A DNA stretch of 64,000 nt, from assembly GCF_900060185.1 (NCBI RefSeq), contig NZ_FIZY01000032.1, forward strand, positions 1 through 64,000, read 5' to 3'. The notes beneath the pieces are model-generated. The model was not told the DNA's origin, ran no database searches, and saw only the letters and a program-made list of their open reading frames with translations. Positions 55,302 through 63,828 of this stretch are shown piece by piece. How positions within the stretch are numbered: the first letter of the stretch is position 1; the number at the start of each line of letters is the position of its first letter. Both the position numbers and the translations under genes were made by a program. The stretch is from Grimontia marina (GTDB lineage Bacteria; Pseudomonadota; Gammaproteobacteria; Enterobacterales; Vibrionaceae).

Positions 55302-57056
55302 ATGGCAGGAAAGATCCCACGCTCATTCATTGATGATCTGCTAGCACGACTCGATATTGTCGAGCTAATAGACGCGCGGGTGAAACTTAAAAAGCAAGGC
55401 AAAAACTACGGTGCTTGCTGTCCTTTCCATAACGAAAAAACCCCGTCTTTCTCCGTCAGCCAAGAGAAACAGTTCTATCATTGTTTTGGTTGTGGTGCGC
55501 ACGGCAACGCCATCGACTTCGTCATGGAGTTCGATCGCCTTGAATTTGTCGAAGCCATCGAAGAATTAGCATCCTCACTTGGTCTGGATGTACCAAGAGA
55601 GCAATCCGGCGGTGGTGCCCCGAAAGGGCCTTATGCACGCAGCGATCAGAAACGCGACCTTTACCAGATGATGGGCCAAATCGCCCAGTTTTATCAGGGT
55701 GGGCTGCGTAATGAAGCGGGTAAGATAGCGATTGATTACCTCAAAGGCCGTGGCCTTTCCGGTGAAATAGTGCAGAAGTTTGGGATTGGCTACGTCGCTG
55801 ACGAATGGGATCAGGTGCGTTCACGCTTTGGCCGTGACAACACCAGCCAGCAGGCACTGGTATCAACCGGCATGCTGATAGAAAACGACAACGGACGCCG
55901 TTACGACCGCTTCCGTGGCCGCGTGATGTTCCCTATTCGTGACCGTCGTGGACGTGTTATCGGTTTTGGTGGCCGCGTCATTGGCGATGGTACACCGAAA
56001 TACCTCAACTCACCGGAAACACCGATATTCCACAAAGGACGTGAGTTGTATGGCCTGTACGAAGTGTTGCAGGCACACCGCGAGCCCAAGCAATTGCTCG
56101 TTGTTGAAGGTTATATGGACGTTGTCGCGCTGGGGCAGTTTGGCATTGATTACGCCGTTGCATCACTGGGCACCGCCACTACCGCAGAACATATGCAAAC
56201 CATGTTCCGCCAAACCTCCAACGTGATTTGCTGCTACGACGGTGACCGAGCGGGACGTGACGCCGCATGGCGCGCAATGGAGCAGGCACTTCCACATTTG
56301 GTAGATGGACGCCAGCTCAAATTCATGTTCCTGCCAGATGGTGAAGATCCAGATTCCATGGTTCGACAGGAAGGTAAAGAAGGCTTTGAGCAGCGTCTCG
56401 CAGGCGCAATGTCATTATCCGAATTCCTATTTAACACCCTCATGGAACAGGTCGACACCAGCAGTCAGGAAGGCAAAGCCAAGCTCACCACCTTGGCCGT
56501 ACCACTGATTGATAAAGTGCCGGGTGGCACACTTCGTCTCTACCTACGTAACATTTTGGGCCAGAAGCTAGGTCTACCTGATGAGCAACAACTTGAAAAG
56601 CTCATCAGACGACAAGGACAGACGCAAACGCGCAAGCCCTTGCCGGAAATGAAACGCACGCCGATGCGCGAAGTTATAACCCTGTTATTGCAGAATCCAG
56701 GGTTTGTAGAAAACGTACCGCCACTGGATGGGGTGGAAGAGCTCGGCATGCCCGGCTTAAATTTATTCACCACCATGCTTGAACTTTGCAGAAACCGTCC
56801 CAATATTACGACAGGACAGCTGCTCGAACATTGGCGCGGCACAGAACAAGAGGCATTGTTGGCCAAATTGGCAAGTTGGGAACTACCTATCAACGAAAAC
56901 AATGTATTAGACGTTTTTTTAGACTCACTGGATAAAATTCTAGACCAGTGTGTCAAACAACAAATAGACAAGTTTCAAGCTAAAGATCGAAGCGTCGGCT
57001 TATCAGCCGAAGAGAGACGGGAATTATGGCTATTATTACAAAGCCGACCCGACTAG
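55302..57056 (+). CDS. dnaG: DNA primase
   Basis: DnaG synthesises RNA primers for replication. The 584-residue protein has an N-terminal CHC2 zinc finger (CCPFHNEKTPSF with FHCFGCGAHG-like YHCFGCGAHG, about 39-66), the RNA polymerase core with TOPRIM motif VVEGYMDVVAL (about 266-276) and CYDGDRAGRDAAWRA (about 307), and a C-terminal DnaB-interacting domain (about 430-584). Operon position with rpsU and rpoD is as expected. Confidence 0.97.
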   Translation: MAGKIPRSFIDDLLARLDIVELIDARVKLKKQGKNYGACCPFHNEKTPSFSVSQEKQFYHCFGCGAHGNAIDFVMEFDRLEFVEAIEELASSLGLDVPREQSGGGAPKGPYARSDQKRDLYQMMGQIAQFYQGGLRNEAGKIAIDYLKGRGLSGEIVQKFGIGYVADEWDQVRSRFGRDNTSQQALVSTGMLIENDNGRRYDRFRGRVMFPIRDRRGRVIGFGGRVIGDGTPKYLNSPETPIFHKGRELYGLYEVLQAHREPKQLLVVEGYMDVVALGQFGIDYAVASLGTATTAEHMQTMFRQTSNVICCYDGDRAGRDAAWRAMEQALPHLVDGRQLKFMFLPDGEDPDSMVRQEGKEGFEQRLAGAMSLSEFLFNTLMEQVDTSSQEGKAKLTTLAVPLIDKVPGGTLRLYLRNILGQKLGLPDEQQLEKLIRRQGQTQTRKPLPEMKRTPMREVITLLLQNPGFVENVPPLDGVEELGMPGLNLFTTMLELCRNRPNITTGQLLEHWRGTEQEALLAKLASWELPINENNVLDVFLDSLDKILDQCVKQQIDKFQAKDRSVGLSAEERRELWLLLQSRPD

Positions 57057-57149
57057 AAACTAGCCAGCATACTTGTATTTTGCTAAAATTGGCAGTTTGC
57101 GTTTCCGCATACTAAATTCTTCACTCAGACCCGAAGTTGGATATCGTCT

Positions 57150-58982
57150 ATGGATCAAAATCCGCAGTCACAGCTAAAGTTGCTTGTCGCAAAAGGTAAG
57201 GAACAAGGCTATCTAACCTATGCAGAAGTAAATGACCACCTACCGGAAGACATTGTTGATTCTGATCAGATAGAAGACATCATTCAGATGATCAACGACA
57301 TGGGTATTCAGGTGGTGGAAACAGCGCCAGATGCCGATGAGCTGATGATGTCTGAAACTGTCGCGGACGAAGATGCCGTCGAAGCAGCAGCAGCAGCACT
57401 TTCTAGCGTTGAATCTGAAATAGGTCGTACAACTGACCCAGTACGCATGTACATGCGTGAAATGGGTACAGTAGAACTGCTTACCCGCGAAGGCGAAATC
57501 GACATCGCCAAACGCATCGAAGATGGTATTAACCAAGTACAGGTATCGGTTGCCGAATACCCTGGCTCCATCTCATCACTGCTCGATCAGTTTGACAAAG
57601 TAGAAGCAGAAGAGCTTCGCCTGACAGACATCATTTCTGGCTTCGTAGACCCGAACCAGGAAGACATCGCACCTACCGCCACCCACATCGGTTCAGAGCT
57701 CACCGAAGAGCAACTGGAAGATGAGGATGATGACGGCGACGACGATGATGATGACGAAGAAGAAGATACCGGCATCGACCCGGAGCTAGCGCGCGAAAAG
57801 TTTAACGACTTGCGTGTGGCTTACGAAGGCATGCAACTGTCAATCGAGAAAAACGGCCGCTTCCACGAAGACACCGCTGGCGCCATCGCCGAGCTGTCAG
57901 AAGTGTTCAAGCAGTTCCGTCTAGTACCAAAACAATTCGACCGCCTGGTCAACGAAATGCGCGACACGATGGATCGCGTACGCACACAAGAACGCATCGT
58001 AATGCGCCTTTGCGTAGACCAAGCGAAAATGCCGAAGAAAGCCTTTGTACAACTGTTCAGCGGCAACGAATCGTCAGACAGCTGGCTAGATGAAGCACTG
58101 GCTTCAGAAAAGCCATACGTCGATCGCCTGAAGCAGTACGAAGAAGATCTTCGCCGCTGCGTACAGAAACTGAAAATCGTTGAAGACGAAACTGGCCTTT
58201 CTGTAGAGCGCGTTAAAGACATCAGTCGTCGCATGTCAATCGGTGAAGCGAAAGCTCGCCGTGCGAAGAAAGAAATGGTTGAAGCGAACTTGCGTCTGGT
58301 TATTTCTATCGCTAAGAAATACACCAACCGTGGCCTGCAATTCCTGGATCTGATTCAGGAAGGTAACATCGGCCTGATGAAAGCGGTAGACAAGTTCGAA
58401 TACCGTCGTGGTTACAAGTTCTCGACTTACGCAACATGGTGGATCCGTCAGGCAATCACCCGTTCAATCGCAGATCAGGCACGTACTATCCGTATCCCTG
58501 TTCACATGATTGAAACTATCAACAAACTGAACCGTATCTCACGTCAGATGCTTCAGGAGATGGGTCGTGAGCCACTGCCAGAAGAACTGGCAGAGCGCAT
58601 GCAAATGCCAGAAGACAAGATCCGCAAAGTGCTGAAGATCGCCAAAGAGCCAATCTCCATGGAAACCCCAATCGGTGACGATGAAGATTCACATCTGGGC
58701 GACTTTATCGAGGATACCACCCTCGAGCTGCCAATGGATTCCGCAACCATGAACAACCTCAAAATGGCAACCAGCGAAGTATTGGCTGGCTTGACACCAC
58801 GTGAGGCAAAAGTTCTGCGTATGCGTTTCGGTATCGACATGAATACCGACCACACGCTGGAAGAAGTGGGCAAACAGTTTGACGTAACGCGTGAGCGTAT
58901 CCGTCAGATTGAAGCGAAAGCACTGCGTAAACTGCGCCACCCAAGCCGCTCAGAAGTTCTGCGCAGCTTCCTGGACGAATAA
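57150..58982 (+). CDS. rpoD: RNA polymerase sigma factor RpoD (sigma 70)
   Basis: RpoD is the housekeeping sigma factor. The 610-residue protein has region 1.1 (about 1-80), region 1.2 ([25 protein letters not shown]), a non-conserved region with a run of acidic residues (about 188-205), regions 2.1-2.4 ([41 protein letters not shown]), region 3, and 4.2 with the [31 protein letters not shown]. It follows dnaG by 93 bp, which in E. coli contains an internal heat-shock promoter; I could not fix one here. Confidence 0.98.
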   Translation: MDQNPQSQLKLLVAKGKEQGYLTYAEVNDHLPEDIVDSDQIEDIIQMINDMGIQVVETAPDADELMMSETVADEDAVEAAAAALSSVESEIGRTTDPVRMYMREMGTVELLTREGEIDIAKRIEDGINQVQVSVAEYPGSISSLLDQFDKVEAEELRLTDIISGFVDPNQEDIAPTATHIGSELTEEQLEDEDDDGDDDDDDEEEDTGIDPELAREKFNDLRVAYEGMQLSIEKNGRFHEDTAGAIAELSEVFKQFRLVPKQFDRLVNEMRDTMDRVRTQERIVMRLCVDQAKMPKKAFVQLFSGNESSDSWLDEALASEKPYVDRLKQYEEDLRRCVQKLKIVEDETGLSVERVKDISRRMSIGEAKARRAKKEMVEANLRLVISIAKKYTNRGLQFLDLIQEGNIGLMKAVDKFEYRRGYKFSTYATWWIRQAITRSIADQARTIRIPVHMIETINKLNRISRQMLQEMGREPLPEELAERMQMPEDKIRKVLKIAKEPISMETPIGDDEDSHLGDFIEDTTLELPMDSATMNNLKMATSEVLAGLTPREAKVLRMRFGIDMNTDHTLEEVGKQFDVTRERIRQIEAKALRKLRHPSRSEVLRSFLDE

Positions 58983-59008
58983 TCCAAGCGTATTTGAAGC
59001 AATATTGG

Positions 59009-59036
59009 AAAGGCGAGCACTGCTCGCCTTTTTCAT
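59009..59036 (+). terminator. rpoD terminator
   Basis: AAAGGCGAGCA / TGCTCGCCTTTTT, a perfect stem with a two-base spacer, 27 nt after rpoD. Confidence 0.85.
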
Positions 59037-59134
59037 TTCTGCGATTTGAACTAAGTGGCTAAAAAGCATACTGAATAGGGTGTGGTTACGTCTAGACACC
59101 CCTGCTTCCACCCCTTATAATCAACTCCCTACAC

Positions 59135-59210
59135 GGCCCCTTAGCTCAGTGGTTAGAGCAGTCGACTCATAATCGATTGGTCCGCAGTTCAAATCTGCGA
59201 GGGGCCACCA
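59135..59210 (+). tRNA. ileX: tRNA-Ile2 (CAU anticodon, lysidine-modified)
   Basis: A 76-nt tRNA with GGCCCCT / AGGGGCC acceptor stem, encoded CCA, and anticodon loop CTCATAA (anticodon CAT). The body closely follows E. coli ileX rather than the Met tRNAs, so it should read AUA codons after TilS changes C34 to lysidine. ileX lies near rpoD in E. coli also. Its 3' end is a plausible attachment site for the integrative element that begins directly after it. Confidence 0.9.
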
Positions 59211-59217
59211 TATACAG

Positions 59218-59262
59218 AAAGGCCTGAGAGGTTAGTAACCACTCAGGCCTTTTGCTTTTTTT
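59218..59262 (+). terminator. tRNA-Ile terminator
   Basis: AAAGGCCTGAG / CTCAGGCCTTT followed by TGCTTTTTTT, starting eight bases after the CCA end. Confidence 0.85.
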
Positions 59263-59528
59263 GCACTTTAAGGTGTAGTAGTGGGTGCAGTAAAGAGTTG
59301 GTACTAAACCTCCCACTCTTTGAGTTAAATACCCCTCACCCACTTTCGAACAGATCTTTGCCCCAATGTAATCTGATACCTACTTTTAACAACCACCATT
59401 GCAGCAAAACCGCAGCAACAATCTAAGCAATATTCAAATACTCAATAGAGCAATAAAGTGGGTTAAAAGAATGGTGGGAGCAACCAAAGTAGTAATCCCC
59501 CCAAAAAAACTATGCAACAAAAATCACA
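59263..59528. other. Non-coding left end of the integrative element
   Basis: No convincing gene is visible. The region is AT-rich and contains an inverted repeat GTGGGTG (59281-59287) / CACCCAC (59337-59343), enclosing AAAGAGT / ACTCTTT. It has two copies of AAAGTGGGT in opposite orientations (59338-59346 minus, 59455-59463 plus). These could be integrase or excisionase arm sites next to attL; this is inference. A 95-codon frame from 59399 has no ribosome binding site and odd composition. Confidence 0.5.
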
Positions 59529-59548
59529 TACTGTATGTTAGTACAGTA
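59529..59548 (+). promoter_or_regulatory. LexA (SOS) box
   Basis: TACTGTATGTTAGTACAGTA fits the gammaproteobacterial LexA consensus TACTGTATATATATACAGTA, with CTG-N10-CAG exact and flanking TA on both sides. It overlaps the likely -35 region of a promoter with TATAAA at 59564-59569, upstream of the coiled-coil gene at 59586. Confidence 0.8.
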
Positions 59549-59585
59549 TGTGTATGCACTCAGTATAAAAATGGAGTTTCACAGT

Positions 59586-60359
59586 ATGGCGGCAAGTACA
59601 CCATTAAAATATCTCATCGCGGTATTATTCGTAGTTCTATCTCTCTGCGGTACCGCTTTAGTTTACGTCAACGACCAATACAATGATTTACTCGCTAAAC
59701 AAGACTTTATCAACAAAGAGCGAGACAAATTACATGAGTTGCAAATTGACTTTGAAAAGCAGAATGCTGACTCAAAAGTCGCATTTACTCAGAAAAAACA
59801 GGAACTCGAAAAACTACAACAACACCTAAAACTAGAACGTGAAAAACTTGAATCTGAAAAAAAAGCATATGAGTCTGATATAAAGCAAACACTTCAAGAA
59901 AGCCTTGCGGTCAAAGAGTTGCAGCTAAGAGCGCAACAAGCGGCTAACGACGAAAAGACCATAAAACTCGAGGAAGCTTTAGCTGAGGTTCAAGATAAAA
60001 AATCCGAATTAAAAAGAGAAATAGACTCGTACAATGAAAAAGCCCTAGCTTTTCAGAGCTTATATGCAGAGTATTCGGCTGTAGCAATTGAAGCGAAAGC
60101 GCAAGCAGTTGCAGAACAGGAAATTTTCGTCCAAATGAGAGAGTTTTCTAAGCTAGGAGTGAACCTTAGACATCAAGATTGGTGCGATAAGGATTACACC
60201 AGACGTTACTACCAAGCAGAAGGTATAGTGGCTCAGATAAATTCAATAGCTAGAGCCAACGGTTTATCCAATAAATATTCGTCGTTTGTGCTTCAAAACA
60301 CTAGAAGAATATATAACAGCAGCGATGGTGTTTGCCAAAGCGAAAAATCTCAGGGGTAG
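59586..60359 (+). CDS. SOS-box membrane-anchored coiled-coil protein, unrecognised
   Basis: The 257-residue protein has an N-terminal membrane helix (about 9-29, YLIAVLFVVLSLCGTALVY), a long coiled coil rich in Lys, Glu and Gln (about 33-165) and a compact C-terminal part (about 175-257) with two Cys and DWCDKDYTRRYYQAEG. I start it at 59586 because GGAG lies nine bases upstream; the frame is open to 59535 but that would place the start inside the LexA box. No known domain recognised. It is the first gene beyond the tRNA and its codon use and AT content differ from the core genes, suggesting transfer. Likely induced by DNA damage, inferred from the box. Confidence 0.8.
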   Translation: MAASTPLKYLIAVLFVVLSLCGTALVYVNDQYNDLLAKQDFINKERDKLHELQIDFEKQNADSKVAFTQKKQELEKLQQHLKLEREKLESEKKAYESDIKQTLQESLAVKELQLRAQQAANDEKTIKLEEALAEVQDKKSELKREIDSYNEKALAFQSLYAEYSAVAIEAKAQAVAEQEIFVQMREFSKLGVNLRHQDWCDKDYTRRYYQAEGIVAQINSIARANGLSNKYSSFVLQNTRRIYNSSDGVCQSEKSQG

Positions 60360-60390
60360 CTCGTTGCTACCCCTAGCGACGTGATGGCTA

Positions 60391-60405
60391 GTTCGCAGTG
60401 CGAAC
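60391..60405. repeat. Island palindrome copy 1
   Basis: GTTCGCAGTGCGAAC, a 15-bp palindrome, 31 bp after the coiled-coil gene stop. First of four copies in the island. Confidence 0.85.
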
Positions 60406-60411
60406 GGAAAG

Positions 60412-60465
60412 GCTGCTCAGTAGGTGTTCGCACTGCGAACATCTACTGAGCAGTCGCTTTTTGCT
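60412..60465 (+). terminator. Long hairpin terminator with island palindrome copy 2 at its tip
   Basis: CTGCTCAGTAG (60413-60423) pairs with CTACTGAGCAG (60443-60453), and the apex is GTTCGCACTGCGAAC (60426-60440). The whole stem is about 20 bp with one G-T mismatch. A TTTTT tract follows on the plus strand. It contains the stop codon region of the minus-strand gene, so it lies between two convergent genes. Confidence 0.75.
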
Positions 60466-60670
60466 GCGATGTTGCATCTATCCCCACTAAACGAGCCTGT
60501 AACTCGTTGCCATACTGTTCGAACGTCAGGTTGTCGACATACACCATAAAGTAAGCGAGAGTTGCTGCGACATCTCTACTGTTTCTATGAGCGGCAATCT
60601 CGGGTTCGCCCAGGATTGCCTCACTGGCATCTTGATATAGCTCGCTTAGAACAACATCAATCTGCTTCAT
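60443..60670 (-). CDS. Small hypothetical protein
   Basis: The 75-residue acidic protein (MKQIDVVLSELYQDASEAIL) has no domain I recognise. A good ribosome binding site (GGTGAGGTGACGA before ATG) supports it as real. It looks soluble, mainly helical, with a Gln/Lys/Ala-rich tail. Its stop codon is within the arm of the long hairpin at 60412-60465. It is downstream of the integrase gene on the same strand, about 135 bp away. Confidence 0.65.
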   Translation of the reverse strand: MKQIDVVLSELYQDASEAILGEPEIAAHRNSRDVAATLAYFMVYVDNLTFEQYGNELQARLVGIDATSQQKATAQ

Positions 60671-60805
60671 TCGTCACCTCACCCGGGTTGAGATCTAGTG
60701 TCTCTCCCCCACTTTTATGATAAAAAAACAACGGGTAAGCAAGCCCGATGTTTCCGATATAACTTGATGCGATGACTCCATTAGCCAGAGTATCGCAGTC
60801 AAAAC

Positions 60806-61669
60806 TCACCGTCCCAAGTAGACGGCAGTTACATCCTCTCTGGAATGGCCTAACTCTTCTGAGATGATTAGGCGGGACTCCCTATCCGTAAGCTTCTCTT
60901 CTCGAGTAAGCTCTTTTGAGCTCTTCCCTCCCGCAGCAGGAGCGCACCATCCTGTCAGCTCAAGGTATCGCTGTTGTGCATATGCGTGCCGAAGCCCATG
61001 ACTTCTATCCAAGCCAATCTCGATGCAAGCTTTCTCGAAGCGTCTCAACTGCTGCACGTACTTGAGCTCAGGGGGGATCAATGAACCGGCTCCTACCAAG
61101 CTTTTCACTTCATCGATCAGACTTCGTTGTTCTTCAGTTCGGATTGGAATGTCACGAGGCCTAGCCCCCTTGGTTTTCACTATATGGAGGTGCGTTCCTC
61201 TATCGGCATCCCTTAAGATGATTTTCATCGCTTCTTCCCGCCTGAGACCAAAGGCTTTCTGCATGCGAAGGGCCGCTTCTAAATGTGGGTCCCCAATTGC
61301 TTTCAACTGTGTTTCCGACAAGTGTCTGGCTTTACTCTTGTTCGTCACATACTGACGTTTCGCGATACCAAGACTCGTATTGCTGGCAGGCACTAGGCCA
61401 GACTTACCTATCTTCTCTGCCAGCCAGCGTATGTGGGACATACGATTTTTGATGGTGCCAGCTGCCTTTCCACTCTCATTCCAGTGCTTCAAAAGCTTGT
61501 CGATATGCTTTCTTTTCAGATTTCTGAGTTCCAGCTTCTTCACTCCAAGCTCCCTGAGCTCTTTGTCTATAAGCTGGATGACCTTCTTACGTTCAGCTTG
61601 TGTTGCATGTGAACCGTCGCGGTTTCTTCGCAAGACCTGATTGGCCTGGCACATGAAATTGGTCGCCAT
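60806..61669 (-). CDS. Tyrosine recombinase / integrase
   Basis: The 287-residue protein has an N-terminal core-binding region (about 15-115) and a catalytic domain. The catalytic residues appear in order: Arg in FGLRREEAM (about 148), His-x-x-Arg in SHGLRHAYAQQRY (about 222-226), His in LGHSREDVT (about 275) and the nucleophile Tyr in VTAVYLG (about 284). It resembles the Phage_integr_N/Integrase_1 group by recall. I start it at 61669 (MATNFMCQANQVL) since GGAGA lies seven bases upstream; a frame open to 61729 crosses a terminator hairpin. It should catalyse site-specific insertion of this element, probably at the tRNA-Ile. Confidence 0.85.
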   Translation of the reverse strand: MATNFMCQANQVLRRNRDGSHATQAERKKVIQLIDKELRELGVKKLELRNLKRKHIDKLLKHWNESGKAAGTIKNRMSHIRWLAEKIGKSGLVPASNTSLGIAKRQYVTNKSKARHLSETQLKAIGDPHLEAALRMQKAFGLRREEAMKIILRDADRGTHLHIVKTKGARPRDIPIRTEEQRSLIDEVKSLVGAGSLIPPELKYVQQLRRFEKACIEIGLDRSHGLRHAYAQQRYLELTGWCAPAAGGKSSKELTREEKLTDRESRLIISEELGHSREDVTAVYLGR

Positions 61670-61689
61670 GAGACCGTCTCCTTGTGAAT

Positions 61690-61726
61690 TGATGAACAAA
61701 AAAAGCCAACGCAGGGCTGGCTTTGT
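61690..61726 (-). terminator. Terminator-like hairpin just upstream of integrase
   Basis: On the minus strand AAAGCCAGCCCTGCGTTGGCTTTTTTTG forms a GCCA/TGGC-type stem with T7, ending about 20 nt before the integrase ribosome binding site. Transcripts coming from upstream would be stopped or attenuated here. Confidence 0.6.
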
Positions 61727-62140
61727 CATGGCTGTTTTCGTTCGCAGTTCGTAAGGTGCAGCAGTCGTGGTACGTCGTATGATAGATAAGTGTTATTGCC
61801 CCCACTTTCTTTAAAAGTGCCTCTCGAACAAGCAAGAGATATTGGGACGATGACTACTGCGCGGATAAGAATTTCCGAACAATTGAACAGCCGTGAGCCG
61901 TGAACAATTGCCAACATCCAGATGCCCGTAGGGCTTGAGGAGTCGAATGCGCTGGTTGTTTGTGGGTTCTCAGTTCGAAGTAGTCTGTGCAGCAATAGCC
62001 GCGAGGTGTTACATGTCTAATTGTTGTCTATGCATTTGAAATCATCAAGGGAGTGTGGCGCAGGGAGCGCCATGCCTTCGGCGTCATTCGCTGAGCATTC
62101 AATCTTCTTGTGCTGTAGCCCAGTAAAATTGCGGAGTAGA

Positions 62141-62176
62141 GGTCCTGTCACTCTTTTTTGTCAGAGTGACAGGACC
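62141..62176. repeat. Perfect 13-bp inverted repeat
   Basis: GGTCCTGTCACTC (62141-62153) and GAGTGACAGGACC (62164-62176) are exact reverse complements, separated by a ten-base T-rich loop. No T tract follows, so it is not an obvious terminator. Confidence 0.85.
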
Positions 62177-62196
62177 TGCAGAGTTTTGGTAAGGAC

Positions 62197-62211
62197 GTTC
62201 GCAGTGCGAAC
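62197..62211. repeat. Island palindrome copy 3
   Basis: GTTCGCAGTGCGAAC followed by TTTTTC on the plus strand. As RNA this can form a six-pair stem with a three-base loop, so it could act as a terminator or as a protein-binding site. Confidence 0.85.
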
Positions 62212-62275
62212 TTTTTCAGTCACCTAAAGACAAAGGGCCCACAACTGTGAGCCCTTACACTTCGGCGATCTACTC

Positions 62276-63016
62276 TCATTCGTAGCAGTGACACCACATC
62301 CATTTTTCACAGTTCCTCTCGCCATAAAGTGCGTAGGTCGTACCGTCATTTTCCAAAACACTGAGAACGAACTCAGGGCAAAAGCCGTCCTCCTCATGAC
62401 GAATCACTTCTACTTTCTGCAGTTCGGCACTCCCACGCTTGCAGACATAGTAGCAACCTGGCTCACGAGGAAGATCAAGCAGCCAAGCGGAGTATGGCAC
62501 TTCAAGGTCTTCCTGCTCATCTAACTCTGATATGTACTTATCAACAATGCGCCAAACCTTAGCAGATGGTTTTTTGGGCATGCGGCAAGACTTGAACGGG
62601 CTATACATGAAAAGCGGGTGTGCTATAAAGCCAAAGCGATTGAAGAGCATTTCCAATCGCTCCCGAGTATCTTGCTCGGAGATGTACTCTACCCACGAAT
62701 AGGTATCTGGTTTACCTGCATCATACAATGCAAAGTTAACATCCCTGAAAGCCTTTACCGCTAAGTTATCTCTTGCCCACTTGATAGCAGTAGCTCTGGA
62801 CTTGAACGATTCTTGCCATTTTCCGCAGTCAAGGATCCACTTTCCTTCACGCTTTCCGAGGGCACAAATGGCATTCTCATGGTTAGGAGCAAAGCTCGCA
62901 TCCATGTCTTCCTGGTGGTAGCCAAACAACAGCTGTTCAAACATCATGTCACCGAAGTTGCTCTGGATGTTTTCCCAACAGTACATTGGCACGCGCACAT
63001 GCATTTCTGGATTCAT
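62276..63016 (-). CDS. Hypothetical protein, unrecognised
   Basis: The 246-residue protein is soluble-looking with many aromatic residues and nine or so Cys (ending NCEKWMWCHCYE). No family recognised. Segments such as KSRATAIKWARDNLAVKAFRDVNFALYD and DLPREPGCYYVCKRGSAELQKVEVI suggest two small alpha/beta domains. I start it at 63016 because GAGGGAATTACT precedes that ATG; the frame runs open to 63067. It is bounded by palindrome copies 3 and 4. It may be cargo of the element. Confidence 0.7.
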   Translation of the reverse strand: MNPEMHVRVPMYCWENIQSNFGDMMFEQLLFGYHQEDMDASFAPNHENAICALGKREGKWILDCGKWQESFKSRATAIKWARDNLAVKAFRDVNFALYDAGKPDTYSWVEYISEQDTRERLEMLFNRFGFIAHPLFMYSPFKSCRMPKKPSAKVWRIVDKYISELDEQEDLEVPYSAWLLDLPREPGCYYVCKRGSAELQKVEVIRHEEDGFCPEFVLSVLENDGTTYALYGERNCEKWMWCHCYE

Positions 63017-63376
63017 AGTAATTCCCTCATACAGTAAGGCTATAAGCCTTCTTGTACCGCCCAACATAGGTCTAGCGGTGGTGAACGTGACCGAGTGATG
63101 CCAGTCACATGATCAATACTGAAGGAGAATTCAAGGCAGCGGCCTTTTGCGCAGCATTTGGCTCAATTAACATGTTCACAACCCCTGCACCCCGCGTTCT
63201 TCCGTGGTCACCTCATCAAAAAATGCTCTAAATGTTCGCACTGCGAACTTTAGGTCGGAATTCTGGGGAGCCAAGGACAAGTTTCCGAGACACGACACGC
63301 AGGAAGTTCGTTACGGTTTGCCAAAAGAGATCTGGCAATCTATTGATGGGCTTTGCGATTGAGTTTAAGGAAATGT
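63017..63376. other. Intergenic region between divergent island genes
   Basis: No gene seen in 360 bp. It should hold promoters for the minus-strand gene at 62276-63016 and the plus-strand gene at 63377. Island palindrome copy 4 (63234-63248) is within it, 129 bp before the plus-strand start. Confidence 0.5.
63234..63248. repeat. Island palindrome copy 4
   Basis: GTTCGCACTGCGAAC, here between two divergent genes rather than after a gene, so a regulatory-site role is as likely as termination. Confidence 0.85.
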
Positions 63377-63631
63377 ATGAAGAGTAACATCGAGCTTTGT
63401 GACAAGATACTAAAGGTATCAATACCTTGGATTACTGGTATCTATGTACTGGCAGTACTCTTCTTCAGAGGTTTTGAAGACACTAAGGCTTGGGGAGCCA
63501 TTGCTGCAATGCTAGTGGTGGCTTCGATAGCCATGGGTGTAAAATCTTCCAGTGAACCTATGGTCAAATGGGCAGCGATTTTCGGGATTTTGGGAACGGC
63601 TATAGGGGGTTTTATCGCTATAACCCCCTAA
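63377..63631 (+). CDS. Small membrane protein, unrecognised
   Basis: The 84-residue protein has three hydrophobic segments (about 14-31, 38-55, 62-80) with a short polar N terminus. AAGGA five bases before ATG supports this start over an upstream ATG at 63353. No family recognised; the size and topology are holin-like, but nothing else supports that role. Confidence 0.65.
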   Translation: MKSNIELCDKILKVSIPWITGIYVLAVLFFRGFEDTKAWGAIAAMLVVASIAMGVKSSSEPMVKWAAIFGILGTAIGGFIAITP

Positions 63632-63675
63632 CCTCACTCATGAACATCAACACTCAGTGATGCAAAGGCTTCTCA

Positions 63676-63828
63676 TCAGTCGATGTAAACATAATAGACA
63701 CCAAGCCTCATCTTCCCACCTTTGAGCTTGCCTTGCTTAATCCACTTAACCACCAAACTCTCCTGCAACCCTAAGCCAGGATAGAACTCTTGTACAAACT
63801 GGTACGGTGTTAAACGTCTCGCTATCAT
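63676..63828 (-). CDS. Excisionase-like small DNA-binding protein
   Basis: A 50-residue frame too short for usual ORF cut-offs: it begins MIARRLTPYQFVQEFYPGLG and continues with a QESLVVKWIKQGKLKGGKMR helix-turn-helix, ending VYYVYID. The pattern (short N-terminal HTH, then W-x-x-x-G-K-L then basic wing, then YYV) is that of phage Xis proteins of the winged-helix type. AGAGAGAGC precedes the ATG. A directionality factor would match the integrase gene 2 kb away. Assignment is by pattern only. Confidence 0.6.
   Translation of the reverse strand: MIARRLTPYQFVQEFYPGLGLQESLVVKWIKQGKLKGGKMRLGVYYVYID

Larger units (their letters stand above)
61730..62275. other. Non-coding, hairpin-rich stretch of island
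   Basis: No credible gene in about 550 bp. It contains TGGCGC / GCGCCA (62056-62072), a perfect 13-bp inverted repeat GGTCCTGTCACTC / GAGTGACAGGACC (62141-62176), island palindrome copy 3 (62197-62211) followed by TTTTT, and an AAGGGC / GCCCTT hairpin (62231-62256) that can end the minus-strand gene at 62276. A structured RNA on the plus strand ending at 62216 is possible. Confidence 0.5.

Noticed and set aside
59399-59686. 95-codon frame overlapping the LexA box
   Set aside because: No ribosome binding site, unusual composition and overlap with a better-supported gene in another frame.
61023-61640. Plus-strand frames opposite the integrase
   Set aside because: Antisense to a gene with all catalytic recombinase residues.
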